Of a stretch of DNA of 64,000 nt, positions 16,629 through 26,619 are shown in pieces. Each line of letters begins with the position of its first letter. The stretch's first letter is position 1. The position numbers and the translations under genes are program-made. The notes under the pieces are model-generated. The model searched no databases and was not told the DNA's origin. It worked only from the letters and a program-made list of their open reading frames with translations. The DNA is from Streptomyces diastatochromogenes (GTDB taxonomy: Bacteria; Actinomycetota; Actinomycetes; Streptomycetales; Streptomycetaceae): the NCBI GenBank assembly GCA_026913215.1, contig JAPTYK010000007.1, positions 310,001 to 374,000 of the forward strand, read 5' to 3'.

Positions 16629-18930
16629 TCACCCCCATCCGGATACGCGTCCGCAACATCCGCTCGGTCCGGCATGGCGAGATCAACATCCCCGACACCG
16701 GTATCACCGCCCTGCACGGGCCGGTCGGCTCGGGGAAGTCGACCTTCCTGTCCGCCATGGTGTGGGCGCTGTACGGCGAGGTCCCCGGAGGACTGAAGCA
16801 GGCCGACATGCGCCGCTCCGGCGCGGACGGTGAACCGTGCGAAGCCGAAGTCGACTTCATCTTCAACGGGCAGCGGTACACGGCCCTTCGGGGCCTGCGG
16901 CAGCGCAACCACCGGGGCGGCGTACGAGAGGAGGCGTACGCCCGCTGGTGGACCAACGGAGCCACCGGCCCCGGCCAGGACGAAGCGCAGATCAGCCCGA
17001 GCAAGCTCACCATGAAGATCTACGAGCTGACCGGACTGACCGGCCGGGCCTACTGCGGGGCCTTCTTCATCGCACAGGGCGAACTGACCGGGCTGGCCGA
17101 AGGTACTCCCGCCCAGGTCCAGCAGTTGTTCGAAGAGCAGACCGGGCTTGGCGACCTTACGAAGAAGGTCGATATTGCGAACGCCGAGGCCCGCCGGGCC
17201 GAGGAACTGGCAGCCGCCATGCCCGGTTCCCGTGAGGAGACCGATGAGGCCCGCCGCGCGCTCGACGAGGCCCAGCAGCAGGCGGCTGATGCTCACGAGA
17301 CGCATGAGCAGCTTGCTGAGGCAGCGCGCCAGGCCGCCGACCGGGTGCGTAGCGCCGAGTCGCAGGCCCAGGATGTACAGCAGCGGCACCGGCTGGCGGA
17401 GCAGGAGCGGATCAACCGGGCCCGTGCTGATGAGCGGGTCCAGCAGTGCGAGCGGCGGGTGGCCTCTCTGACCGGGGAGCTGCGCCGGGCCGGCCTAACT
17501 ACTCCTACGCCGGAGATCCTCACTCGACAGTTGGACGCCTTGCGGGATGCTGCCCACTCGGCCGAGCGAGCTGTCGAACAGACCGATGCCGCCGAACAGC
17601 ACGCCGCCGCAATCGACGGCCGAGTGCGGCAGACACGAGCCGAGGTCGACCGGCTCGCCGACCCGGAACTGGACCGGCGAATCGAATCGGCGAAGCAGCA
17701 GCACACCGAGTACGAGCAGCGGCGCGGGGCGCTCAAGGGCGAGTACACCCGCCTCAGCCGGGCACTACAGGCGCTGACCACGGCCGAGTCCGCCTGCTGC
17801 CCCACATGCGTCCAGCCGCTGCGGAACGTGGGGCCTTGGTCGCTGATCTGCGTGGCCAGTGGGAGCGCTGCATCAGGGACGGCAAGAACGCGAAGGCGAA
17901 GGCGGAGGCGGCGGTCCAGCTTCACGATGCGCTGCTCTCTCGGCGCCAGGAACTCACGCAACTGTCCACCCGTCTGGACGCGGTGCGTGCTGAGGCGGCT
18001 GCCGCGCGGCAGCAGGCCGAGGCGGCACGACGCGCGGCCGACGAGGCCGTGAGCGCTGTGGTGGTTCACCTCCCGGGGTTCGCCGGCCCGGCGAACCCCG
18101 AGCGGGTCCTCCAAGTCGGTCGGGCCGCCATCGAGCAGCTCGGCACCGAACTCGTCCAGGCTCGGCACACACACGGTCTGCGTACTCAGCTGGCCAACGC
18201 CGAATCTGAGCTGGAGGCTGCGCGCGCCGACCTGGCCGCGCGGGAAACCACACACCCCGACGTCACGGCCAACGAGCTGGCCGAGGCAACGGGCGCGCTG
18301 ACCGCAGCCCGCGCCGAACACAATCAGGCAGCCGCCGAGGCGTCCGAGGCGAACACCCGCTTCCTGGTGGCGGCCGAACGCGTGACCGTGCTGGCCAAGG
18401 CACATGAGGCTGCCGAAGCCCGGATGCGTGCGAAAGCCGACAAGCTCCATACGGCGCACATCCTGCACGAGGCCGCTGCGGCGTTTGCTCAGTTCCGACG
18501 CGACCTGTTGGCCGAGTACACCGCAGCGGTGTCTCAGGCGGCCACTGACGTGCTGACCCAGATCACCGACCGGCACGTGCGGTTCGAGATCGATGACGCC
18601 TTCGTCCCGCGCGTGCACACCGCCGAGGGCACGGTACGCCCCACCCGGGTCCTCTCAGGAGGAGAGAAGGCCACGGCCGCACTCGCCTTCCGGCTGGGCA
18701 TCACCGAGCAGATCACAGGTGGCAACGCGATCGGAATGATCATTGCGGATGAGATCACCGCAGCTCACGACGCAGACACCCGTCGAGCCGTCCTCACATG
18801 CCTCTCCGAACTCGGCTGGCCCGCCCTGGTCGTCTCGCACGGCGAGGAGATCACGGAAGTGGCTCAGCAGGTCATCAGCCTCAGCCAGCCGGACGAGAAC
18901 ACCGGAACCATGATCGCCCCAGCGGCCTGA
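16625..18930 (+). CDS. SbcC/Rad50-like ATPase with zinc hook (frameshifted)
   Basis: About 768 residues after restoring one G in GGGG at 17830-17833. In order: Walker A GPVGSGKST (about residues 32-40), a Q-loop-like FFIAQGEL, a long coiled coil from about 185, a zinc hook CCPTC with VQPL at the apex, the returning coiled coil, an ABC signature LSGGEKATAALAF, Walker B IGMIIADE and a VVSHG switch histidine. SbcC/Rad50 proteins tether and unwind DNA ends for a partner nuclease; the partner here is probably the SbcD-like protein at 12112-13430. At 768 residues it is shorter than E. coli SbcC (about 1050). Uncorrected, the gene would be called as two ORFs, one lacking the signature and one lacking Walker A. 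Confidence 0.85.
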
Positions 18931-19182
18931 GCAGGACCCTCTGCTCTCCCCATCAGCGAGGACGAGGAGGCGGGCCCCTGTGCTGCGGAGCTGTCCGTCA
19001 GCAAGACCGCCAGGTGGCAACGCCGCCCGGCGGGGCGGCCCCCCCTGCCGTGTTCGCATCTCGCGCAGAGGAGGGCTCGAGGGCGTGGGGGGTGCCTAAT
19101 CACAGCCGAATCGACCACCGAGCTCGCCTGGCCCAGTCCGTTCAGTGCCAGGCAGACACCACACCGCAGGGAGCCACGCCTC

Positions 19183-19885
19183 ATGGCGATCAGGAGCAAG
19201 AGACTGCCGGTCAGCGAGGCCAACGGGCACCAGTTCGTGAACAACGAAGCGGAGGTGAATGTGTTCAACGGGGAGACGTTCCCCGCAGGCTTCCCGTTCG
19301 GCGGCTGCCGGATCTGCGGTCAGCACCCCACCTATGAGGTCGTCGAGGAAGCCGCCCACGTGCAGGAACCCTGTTCTCACCCGGACGGAATCACTACGAC
19401 GATCACCCTGAGCGTGCCCTCCGGCAGACTCCTCGTCTCCGACAACCTGCGCCCCGTCTACAACTGGGGACGACGCCCTGGTCGACTACAACTGCGTACT
19501 CGGCCGGGACAGAGCCATCAAGGCGATGGCCGCCATCGGATGCGCCTTCGGGCCCGCGAGCGATCGCAGTCTGGGTCTCTACCGCACGGAGCAGGATCGC
19601 TACATCATCGCCACCCCGTGGATCGACTTCGACAACGACGAGACGCCGTCGATCCCTGACGAGACATGCCTGGCCCAGATCTGCACGGACATCTGGTCCT
19701 ACGCCATCGCCGACTACGAGCACTGGCTCTCGCTGGGCGGAGACCCTGAAACGCTCGACTCTGGCGACACCGTCGTCAACGTCACCCCGGGGACCTACCA
19801 GTTCGTCCACCACTCTGGCGAGCGCGGCTTCGACGTCGACTCCGAGGGAACTGTGATCTTCGCTCACGTCGACCGAATCGCGTAG
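19183..19885 (+). CDS. Hypothetical protein, about 233 aa (frameshifted)
   Basis: The N-terminal half (from ATG 19183) carries CRICGQHPTYEVVEEAAHVQEPCSH-type zinc-binding spacing; removing one G from GGGG at 19466-19469 joins it to a C-terminal half (DDALVDYNCVLGRDRAIK onward) ending at 19885. The product would be soluble and acidic, with no recognised family. The join is supported because the downstream frame stays open back to the shift point with good codon use and no start site of its own until 19526. Confidence 0.55.
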
Positions 19886-20349
19886 CTCACACGGAGACGC
19901 CCTCTCGGACCAGGGTCTCGGCCCCGGCTTGGGAGGGCGCGCTTCTGCACGTGCGTACGAGTTGTCCGCGACCAACTCCACGGCGCCCGTGCCAAGGCGC
20001 CTGCCGAAGCGGGGCACCCCGCCGGCGTGCGGACCCTCAGTGCGTGGAAGAGCGGCAACAGCCCGACCTCATCAGAAGCTGGACCGCTCACAGGACCTCC
20101 AGCCGACCAGGCTGCTCCATGCCGGCCAGATGCAGCAGCAGTGAGGCGACGTCTGCGCCTGTCCGGCGAAAGGCGAACGACTTCACGGCCTGAGGCGCAG
20201 CGATCGCCCTCCTACTCGCGAAGGCTCGGCGAAGTGCCTGTTTCAAGGCCTTAATGACGGCCCGCACCGCCGCTCATGCCGAACCGCTGGCTGACCTCGG
20301 TGCGCGTTGCCGATCCTCACCCCACTCACATGACAAGGAGCCTCGTCCG
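19886..20349. other. 464-nt gap without a supported gene
   Basis: No ORF with convincing codon use. It contains an inverted repeat GAGTTG-N8-CAACTC at 19969-19988, with TGTCCG embedded in it but no -10-like hexamer at the spacing seen elsewhere. The end of the gap carries the AAGGAG ribosome site of the next gene. Confidence 0.5.
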
Positions 20350-20856
20350 TTGACCTCTTCGACCGCACCCGTTCACGTGCTGCACGCCATCACCGCCGCC
20401 TACATGGACCACGTCAAGCAGGGCAACCTCCACTCCGCCCTCGGTCACATGACACTTCTGGCCGGCACGTACGGGCTGCCGGCGGTGCGCGACTTCGCTG
20501 CTGAACTCACCTGCGCCCTCCACGCGCGCTGCCCGGCCCGCTTCCGCAACCCTCTCGGCGGCGTGAACATCTCCGCCGTCTCCCCCGCCCGCCCGGCTGA
20601 TGCCTCCACAGTCCTCGACGTCGCATCCCGAGCCAACGAGATGATGGGCCGCGGTCAGGTGACGGCCGCGGACCTGTCGCACACCGAGGCCCACATGCAC
20701 GTCACGGAAGACGTGCGCCGCGTGGTTCAGGCAGCACTCGACACAGCCTCACACGGGCAAAAGGCGGTCTCCGCCCACCTGGCCGTCCTCGTGACGCCCC
20801 AGCAGCTGTCTGCTGCCGTCGCCCTCCTGACCAACGGCCTCATCGTCTCGCCCTAA
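20350..20856 (+). CDS. Hypothetical helical protein, 168 aa
   Basis: TTG start placed after ACAAGGAGCC; the upstream in-frame ATG at 20254 lacks a ribosome site. The sequence is nearly all helical (VLHAITAAYMDHVKQGNLHS; THGQK-type loops; LVTPQQLSAAVALLTNG), cytoplasmic, and without recognised domains. It is transcribed alone: a 464-nt gap precedes it and a strong hairpin follows 11 nt after its stop. Confidence 0.55.
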   Translation: MTSSTAPVHVLHAITAAYMDHVKQGNLHSALGHMTLLAGTYGLPAVRDFAAELTCALHARCPARFRNPLGGVNISAVSPARPADASTVLDVASRANEMMGRGQVTAADLSHTEAHMHVTEDVRRVVQAALDTASHGQKAVSAHLAVLVTPQQLSAAVALLTNGLIVSP

Positions 20857-20867
20857 CCCGCCCAGAC

Positions 20868-20901
20868 CCCGGTGGGGCGGCACATCAGCCGCCCCACCGG
20901 G
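20868..20901 (+). terminator. Hairpin terminator
   Basis: A perfect 14-bp stem (20868-20881 with 20888-20901) with a 6-nt loop directly after the stop. Confidence 0.75.
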
Positions 20902-21091
20902 CTGCGGGTCACACGCCCAAATCTCCCTTTCCGAGGGAGACCAGTTCATCACCCCAGATACCTCCGGCGACCGTCCACCGCCATGGACGCAGTGGTGACG
21001 TGCCTCAAGATTCGCGGCCGCGCAGCGTCGAGTGCGCAGGTCGGGCCTAATAGGCCGACACCGACCGCCTGTACACAACCAGGAGATACAC

Positions 21092-21298
21092 GTGACCGCT
21101 GGACGCAGCGTCGTCGTCCGCACCGCTGGTGCCGTCTGGAACGTCACCGAGTCCGATGGCAATGAGCTCGGAGGGACCTTCCTGCTCGATGTCGGCGGCC
21201 GAACCTACTCGGTGTGGCGCACCGACGCGGCGGCCGCCCCCCGGCTCAAATCACACGAGTTGATGGCCCTGCTCACCGCGATGGAGGACAGCGTCTAG
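21092..21298 (+). CDS. Small hypothetical protein, 68 aa
   Basis: GTG start with AGGAG (21081-21085) 6 nt upstream; codon use is good. The sequence is beta-rich (SVVVRTAGAVWNVTESDGNE) with a short C-terminal helix (LMALLTAMEDSV). No family recognised. Confidence 0.5.
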   Translation: MTAGRSVVVRTAGAVWNVTESDGNELGGTFLLDVGGRTYSVWRTDAAAAPRLKSHELMALLTAMEDSV

Positions 21299-21419
21299 AG
21301 CGGTGGCTCCTGCTGTCGTACGGGCGTGGCCTCTTGCGCTGGCAGAGGGGTATACCTGTGGTCTGGTCCGGTGCGCCGACGAAACTCGCTATCGTCTGAC
21401 GCGACAGAGGGAGCCCAGG

Positions 21420-21650
21420 ATGTGGATCGTCAGTGAGCGTGTCAGGTCCGCGGACCTCCGCAAGGAGGAGCGCGTCGTCCACCAGGCTGTCGGCCGCCCC
21501 GAGCACGACTACCAGCGTCTGTCCTGCAGCGACGGTCCCGACGATGGCATCCACGTGCCAGGGCAGAGGCTCTGTGTACGCGGTGACCACGTTCTCGGGG
21601 AAGGACAACGGTGGTGCACCGACTGCTTCCCCGAGAAGCAAGGGACCTGA
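21420..21650 (+). CDS. Small hypothetical protein, 76 aa
   Basis: ATG start with AGGGAG nearby; a longer start at 21303 is possible but less likely. The C-terminus has WCTDCFPEKQG, and an earlier RLCVRG supplies a third cysteine, so a small zinc site is possible. Basic N-terminal half (SERVRSADLRKEERVVHQ). Unknown function. Confidence 0.45.
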   Translation: MWIVSERVRSADLRKEERVVHQAVGRPEHDYQRLSCSDGPDDGIHVPGQRLCVRGDHVLGEGQRWCTDCFPEKQGT

Positions 21651-21834
21651 CCTCCATCAGGTCGGAAGGTGCCGCCAGAGCGCTCATCTCCTGGTCGCGT
21701 CCTTACGCCGATACTCTCGTTCGCAAAGAAGTTCGTCAGGCAACGTCTCTCCTGTAGAACGGCCGTGGCGCGGCGAGAAAAGGCCGCCGTCATTGGCTGC
21801 TGCGGACCCGCAGCTGTTCAGGAAGGACTCGTTC

Positions 21835-22133
21835 ATGGAAGAGCTGTTTCCGCTCCGGGTCCGGGTGACTGCTCGCCCGAACGGCGAGCAGTTGGACCCG
21901 TGGTTCGACGGCAAGGTGCACTCCGCTGCCGAAGACAAGCAGGTGCCTGGTGTGTACAACACCGCCTGCAACGGCAGCGTCGGAGTTGGCATGGTGAACG
22001 GCCGGCCCTGGGGACGAGACCAGGGAGACGCTGAGTGGCTCTCCGCAGAGCGCGCGTCACCTGCCACGTCTGCCCCTACCAGGAGGAGAAACTTCAGCGC
22101 ACCCTCGCGGCTGCCAACACCTCCAGGTGCTGA
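21835..22133 (+). CDS. Small hypothetical protein, about 99 aa (probably frameshifted)
   Basis: ATG start with AGGAAGG 8 nt upstream. As read, the frame runs to 22188, inside the terminator hairpin that follows. A one-base loss between about 22033 and 22050 would instead join MEELFPLRVRVTARP... to a segment with a CxxC pair (RVTCHVCPYQEEKLQRTLAA) ending at 22133, just before the hairpin. The second reading is more sensible but the shift point is not in an obvious homopolymer. The last part could alternatively be a separate short frame from a GTG at 22033. Confidence 0.4.
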
Positions 22134-22146
22134 ACGACACTCGTCG

Positions 22147-22199
22147 CCGAACGCACGTCAGCCCCGCTCCGAATTCGGGCGGGGCTGACGTGCGTTCGG
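22147..22199 (+). terminator. Strong hairpin terminator
   Basis: A perfect 21-bp stem (22147-22167 with 22179-22199) with an 11-nt loop. It is the longest perfect terminator-like stem in the window. Confidence 0.8.
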
Positions 22200-22367
22200 G
22201 ATGACAAATGAGCTGTCCACCGGCGGCCTCGCCCTGACAAAGCTCCACCGCGATGGGCGGGAGCCGTTCTCGCCACAGCGCGCGCGAGGGGGAGCCACAA
22301 GGACCTAATCGGTGCCGCACACACGAAACCGGCCTGGGAAAGCAGGCCTGCGCACCGAGGGGCCCCA

Positions 22368-22985
22368 ATGACCACCGCATCGCCGATACCTGAGCGCTGC
22401 TCCGCCCGTCCACGCTCCGGCGGGCTCGTCGTCCCGTACGTCTCCTTGATCCACAACGGGCATGCCGTCTTCGGCGGCCTGGACCGCGCGCGGACGCACC
22501 GGGCCTTCTTGGACCGACTGTGTCAGCTGTGCGGCGACCCCCTGAATGAGCGCTTCATCGCGCTCGTCCGCCCCGCCGACGCCGCCCACGGCTACTCCCC
22601 TGAACCTGGCATCCACCCCGAGTGCCACCCGTACGCCGCAAGCAACTGCCCCATGCTCAACGGCACCGCCAGCCGCTACCGTGCACGCTCTGTCATGGCC
22701 ACACACCCGGCCGGACACCCCTGCGCCGATCCCACCTGCCCATGCCCTTCCCAGACTGCTGCGGCCGACTCCTCTGCCCGGCTCGGCCGCCCCGCAGACC
22801 GGTACGAGGCGTGGATGATCGATAGTCGCCACTACCGGATCATCGCCGCAGAGGGCACCAAGAGGCCGGCCGGTATCGACGTGAACGTGCCCATCCTCCG
22901 TAAGCGGATCCTGCGCGAAGCGGCCCTCGGCGACGAGGAAACCAAGCTGCTCAACCTGCTGCAGGCCGCGCTCGGCCTCGATTGA
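22368..22985 (+). CDS. Hypothetical Cys-rich protein, 205 aa
   Basis: ATG start following GAGGGGCC. Cysteines and histidines recur in pairs: LCQLCGDPL (about 51-59), HPECHPY (84-90), CADPTCPCP (120-128), compatible with zinc fingers. The C-terminus (RHYRIIAAEGTKRPAGIDVN) is alpha/beta. No named family; a nucleic-acid or protein-binding role would be inference. It precedes the methylase-like gene by 88 nt. Confidence 0.55.
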   Translation: MTTASPIPERCSARPRSGGLVVPYVSLIHNGHAVFGGLDRARTHRAFLDRLCQLCGDPLNERFIALVRPADAAHGYSPEPGIHPECHPYAASNCPMLNGTASRYRARSVMATHPAGHPCADPTCPCPSQTAAADSSARLGRPADRYEAWMIDSRHYRIIAAEGTKRPAGIDVNVPILRKRILREAALGDEETKLLNLLQAALGLD

Positions 22986-23073
22986 CGACACCGGCCTCGG
23001 GCGCCATGCGCCTCGGGGCCGGGCTTTACCAGCCCCGCGAGCCCCAGATCGACACACATCCGGAGACCTCGAC

Positions 23074-23961
23074 ATGACCTACTACGGGATACCGCCCGCC
23101 TCGATGCGCCGCGCCATGGCACCGGACAACGGTCCCGATCACGCCCGCCGGATTGTCGGGGACGCACTGGCCTGGTGGTTGGAGAACCGCGGGGGCACCA
23201 GCGACCTGCCGATTGCCGTGGGTACGCTCGCCGCCCTCGCTCTGGCGGCGCCCCGCACCCCTGCGGGCCCTGACTACGGTCCGCTGCTCCTCCCGCTGGA
23301 CGACCAGGAAGCCACCGACGTCCTGCGTTCGGTGTGGAACAACCTCTGGTCCTACAACCCTGTCCTGGCCGAGGCAGCCCGCCCTCTCCACGAGTGGCTC
23401 GCCCAGGCGGGTGACGGCGACACCCGTGGGCTCAGCGACTACACCCGCATCCTGGTCCGTGCGGGCTTGCTGGAGTACGCCAGCGATCTCACACGCTGCG
23501 AAGACGAAGACCTGATCGGTCTTCTGGTCCAACGGATGCGGAGCTACGCCGACCGGCAGAAGGCCGGCCAGTTCTTCACTCCGGCGATCGCGGCCGACCA
23601 CCACGCGGAGATCCTCCTCACCGAGCCGGTCCCGCCGGGTGCCCGGCTGATCGAGCCGTGCGCCGGAACCGGAACCATGGTCCGCGCGGCTGCCGCCACG
23701 CTGCGGTTCCAAGGGAAGGATCCCGCCGACTACCGGTGGTGGATGAACGACATCGACGAGATCCACGTCGCGTGCTGTGCCGTCAACGCCGTGCTTTTCC
23801 GGCTCGGTCCGAACGTCACCGTGTCCCGCGGCGACGCTCTCCACGACGTGGGCGAACTCGAGAAGGACGCCCAGGCGCGCGCCGACCGGGCTATCAGCGA
23901 GCAGCGGCGCAGACCGGTGCTGTACCCCACGCGAACTAGGCCGGTGCACTGGCCCGCGTGA
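23074..23961 (+). CDS. N6-adenine DNA methylase-like protein lacking NPPY
   Basis: 295 residues, ATG with CGGAGA upstream. The SAM-binding half is clear: motif X QFFTP (about 167-171), motif I EPCAGTGTM (about 194-202) and a motif II region NDIDEIHVACCAVN. The chain stops about 60 residues later without the catalytic NPP(F/Y) motif IV. The preceding 160 residues are helical, as in type I HsdM or phage orphan methylases. It may bind SAM and DNA without methylating, or be a shortened relative of plasmid orphan methylases. No restriction subunit lies nearby. Confidence 0.7.
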   Translation: MTYYGIPPASMRRAMAPDNGPDHARRIVGDALAWWLENRGGTSDLPIAVGTLAALALAAPRTPAGPDYGPLLLPLDDQEATDVLRSVWNNLWSYNPVLAEAARPLHEWLAQAGDGDTRGLSDYTRILVRAGLLEYASDLTRCEDEDLIGLLVQRMRSYADRQKAGQFFTPAIAADHHAEILLTEPVPPGARLIEPCAGTGTMVRAAAATLRFQGKDPADYRWWMNDIDEIHVACCAVNAVLFRLGPNVTVSRGDALHDVGELEKDAQARADRAISEQRRRPVLYPTRTRPVHWPA

Positions 23962-24147
23962 CCGACGGCAGGCGGCTGGCCGTCAGCTCCCTTCGTACCG
24001 CCGGCGAGGTTCTCCCGCCGACAGCGCTGAGCGGAAACTCGCCAGGAGGAGGGGGTGGCACCACCTCCTCCTAAGCTGCCCAGAACCACCCTTCGAACGG
24101 CTCACCACCCAGAAAGCATCAGCAGACCTCACAGGAGCACCGCCACC

Positions 24148-25575
24148 ATGACCTCTGACCACCACGTTGCACCTGAGCAGGTGTACTGGTCGTGCAGCCC
24201 TGACGGCGGCTCCCGCATTCGCATCACCGGCGTCGGCACCTCACACGCCGCGGCAGTGAACGCGACGACCCTCCAGGAGCCGCAGCAGATCTCCCTCACC
24301 GACCTCCACCCGTCGGCGACCACCGCCGCAGGGGTCCGGAGGCGTACCGGCTACGTTCTCGACACCGGCGTGATCGACTCGCTGCCGGCCGCCAGACATG
24401 TGCAGGACCTGATCGTCCAGCGTCCGCACCTGCCCGTCACGGCCATGGCCCGGCACGCGCAAGTGCCCCCCACGACCCTGAAAGACCTTCTGCGTGCTGC
24501 TGACCGAGGTCAGCAGCGCAACGTGAACGCCGACGTGGCCCACCGCCTGCTCCTGCTCAACGCCGCAGACCTTCCCAACGAAGCCCGCGGCTACGGCGGG
24601 CAGTCGACTGACGCTGCCCCAGTGGTGGAGCATGTGGACCGCATCCTCGTGGAACGTCCCGAGATCTCAGTAGCCACCGTAGCGCGCGCCGCGACGATGA
24701 CGGTGAGCACACTGGCTGCCACCCTCAAGGACGTGCGGGCGGGCCGACCACGAACCATCAAGGTCCGCTTCGCCGAACGCCTGCTCGCCCTGAACGCCAC
24801 CGACCTGGCGCCGGCGTTCCGGAAGGACGCCGTTGACGCCACCCCAGTCGTCGAGCACGTCCGACAACTGCAGGAGGCGTACGAACTGGCCAGCATCGCC
24901 TTCATCGCGAAGACTGCCGGGGTGAATTCGTCCACGCTCACGCGCGTCATCGACGACCACACCGCAGGAGTTCGCAGAGGAATCCACCCGACGGTGGCAC
25001 GCCAGGTTCTCGCGCTGACCGAGCTGCCCGCTCCTGCGTTCCAGCGTCGTCCCGGGGTCACCGATGTGGGCCTGATCCGCCGCCTCCGGGGACTGTGCGC
25101 GCTTGGCTGGACGCTGAACGAAATCGCCCACGCGGGCGGCACCACCGTCAAGTCCCTCACCGACTTCAACCAGACCGGCAACGCCACCCCGTCGGTCAAA
25201 GCCGCCGTGCTGGCGGCCTGGGGGCAACTGTCGCACCGGCCAGGACCCTCCGAACTCGCCCGCCAGCGAGCCCTGGCCAAACGATGGGACCCGCCGCTGG
25301 CCTGGGAAGAGGAAACCATCGACCAGCCGGCCGCCGAGCCCCTCGGCACACGCACGGCAGGACGCTCCGGCGAGTGGACACCTGACCTGCTTCGCCTCGA
25401 ACTCGAATTCCTGCGGGGCGAGGGCCTGAACTGGACTGAATCCCTGGCCCGCCTCGGCCTGGGAAGCCAGCGTGCGCACGAACTCCTCGCCGAGAGCGAG
25501 GAAGCCGCCGAGCCCGGGTGTCCGGCCCTTCGTCTACCGTCCCGCCCACAACCCAGCCACGAGCTGGCCGCCTAG
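24148..25575 (+). CDS. Protein with four tandem HTH-like repeats, 475 aa
   Basis: ATG at 24148 with ACAGGAG upstream; the longer in-frame start at 24055 is less likely. After a beta-rich N-terminus (1-75), four related modules of about 55-60 residues occur at about 83-142, 161-220, 236-293 and 308-361. Each has a helix, a turn of the type IAxxAGV-xxxTL, a second helix, and then VARRLLALxAxDLP. A fifth partial copy may lie near 415-450 (LNWTESLARLGLGSQRAHELL). Such repeats look like successive DNA-binding HTH units. I know no named family. The product is soluble, probably a sequence-specific binder or a nucleoid-type protein of the element. Confidence 0.65.
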   Translation: MTSDHHVAPEQVYWSCSPDGGSRIRITGVGTSHAAAVNATTLQEPQQISLTDLHPSATTAAGVRRRTGYVLDTGVIDSLPAARHVQDLIVQRPHLPVTAMARHAQVPPTTLKDLLRAADRGQQRNVNADVAHRLLLLNAADLPNEARGYGGQSTDAAPVVEHVDRILVERPEISVATVARAATMTVSTLAATLKDVRAGRPRTIKVRFAERLLALNATDLAPAFRKDAVDATPVVEHVRQLQEAYELASIAFIAKTAGVNSSTLTRVIDDHTAGVRRGIHPTVARQVLALTELPAPAFQRRPGVTDVGLIRRLRGLCALGWTLNEIAHAGGTTVKSLTDFNQTGNATPSVKAAVLAAWGQLSHRPGPSELARQRALAKRWDPPLAWEEETIDQPAAEPLGTRTAGRSGEWTPDLLRLELEFLRGEGLNWTESLARLGLGSQRAHELLAESEEAAEPGCPALRLPSRPQPSHELAA

Positions 25576-25734
25576 CTGCCGGAACCGAGGAACGAGTAAC
25601 TGCCTGAAGCCCACACCGCGACCACCTCCCGCGCGTCGGAAAGCCTCGACGCAACCTCCGCGACCACGTCCAGGCCGTCGATGACGATCTGGACGACACA
25701 CCCCGAACATTCGTCCCAGACCAGGAGCCACCAC

Positions 25735-26553
25735 ATGAACGCCATCAACAACCCCGAGACCCCCGACTTCGGCGTCGAGCAGTGCGACCCCGCCCGGCCC
25801 GCGCCGGCCGTCGTCGTCACCAACACCGCCGACATGAAGTCCCCCGGGCACGGCTACACCCTCCCCCTCATCGGCCGGGAGCGGCCGCACACCTTCGAAG
25901 CCGTCCTGCGGGACCAGGCCCTGCGCGTGTTCGCCGACCGGCCGGCCGACATCCTCGCCCAGCTCATCCCGGACTACGCCGGACTGGAGTCCGCCCTCGA
26001 GCAGGCCATAGCCAGCGGCAACCAGGACGCGATCGACCAGGCCGAGATCGCAGCGTTCGACGCCCGGTCGGCGCACGCCACCACGATCCGGCACACGCTG
26101 CAGCAGCGCATCAACGCCACCGCCCACGACGACGGAAGCTGGAACAGCCTCGACGAAGAGGAGCAGCAGCTGCTGGCCGCCGCGGCCGCCGGCACGGTGC
26201 CCACCGGAGTGCTCTACCTGGCGCCGGCCGAGGACGACCTGGGCAACCCGGCGGAGGAGGAGCTCGGCGAGTGGTCGGCGACCGTGCCCCTCGTCCTCAA
26301 CCGCGGCGAGTACGTCGACGGGGACGTCAGTGAGCCCTCCTCGGGCCTGGAGACCGAGATGCCCGACGGCCGCAAGGTCGTCGTGGTGGTCGAGCACCCG
26401 GAGAACCTCGTCATCCTCGATCCGATCGACCCCTTCACGTACCTGTCCTCTCTCGGGCGTGCCGGTGTCATCGAGTTGGAGGAGCGCGAGTACGTGCCGA
26501 TGGACGACCTGTACACCTCCGTCCTGGAGAGCAGCGCGGCCGCGGACGCCTGA
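25735..26553 (+). CDS. Hypothetical acidic protein, 272 aa
   Basis: ATG with CCAGGAG 7 nt upstream. The N-terminal part contains a proline/alanine stretch and a helical middle (LESALEQAIASGNQDAIDQAEI; THRH-type turn). The C-terminal half is beta-rich and acidic, with EMPDGRKVVVVVEHPENLVILDPIDP. No motif I can assign. It is followed by the small membrane protein 66 nt downstream, so the two may share a transcript. Confidence 0.55.
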   Translation: MNAINNPETPDFGVEQCDPARPAPAVVVTNTADMKSPGHGYTLPLIGRERPHTFEAVLRDQALRVFADRPADILAQLIPDYAGLESALEQAIASGNQDAIDQAEIAAFDARSAHATTIRHTLQQRINATAHDDGSWNSLDEEEQQLLAAAAAGTVPTGVLYLAPAEDDLGNPAEEELGEWSATVPLVLNRGEYVDGDVSEPSSGLETEMPDGRKVVVVVEHPENLVILDPIDPFTYLSSLGRAGVIELEEREYVPMDDLYTSVLESSAAADA

Positions 26554-26619
26554 GGTGACTGCCGCGCCGGCGGCGCGACTTCCGACGGCGCCCGCACCTG
26601 AAGAAGGAGGCGTCCAGGC

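Noticed and set aside
19969..19988. TGTCCG within an inverted repeat as a ninth promoter site
   Set aside because: The -10-like hexamer is missing at the 10-nt spacing and no start codon lies at the usual distance.
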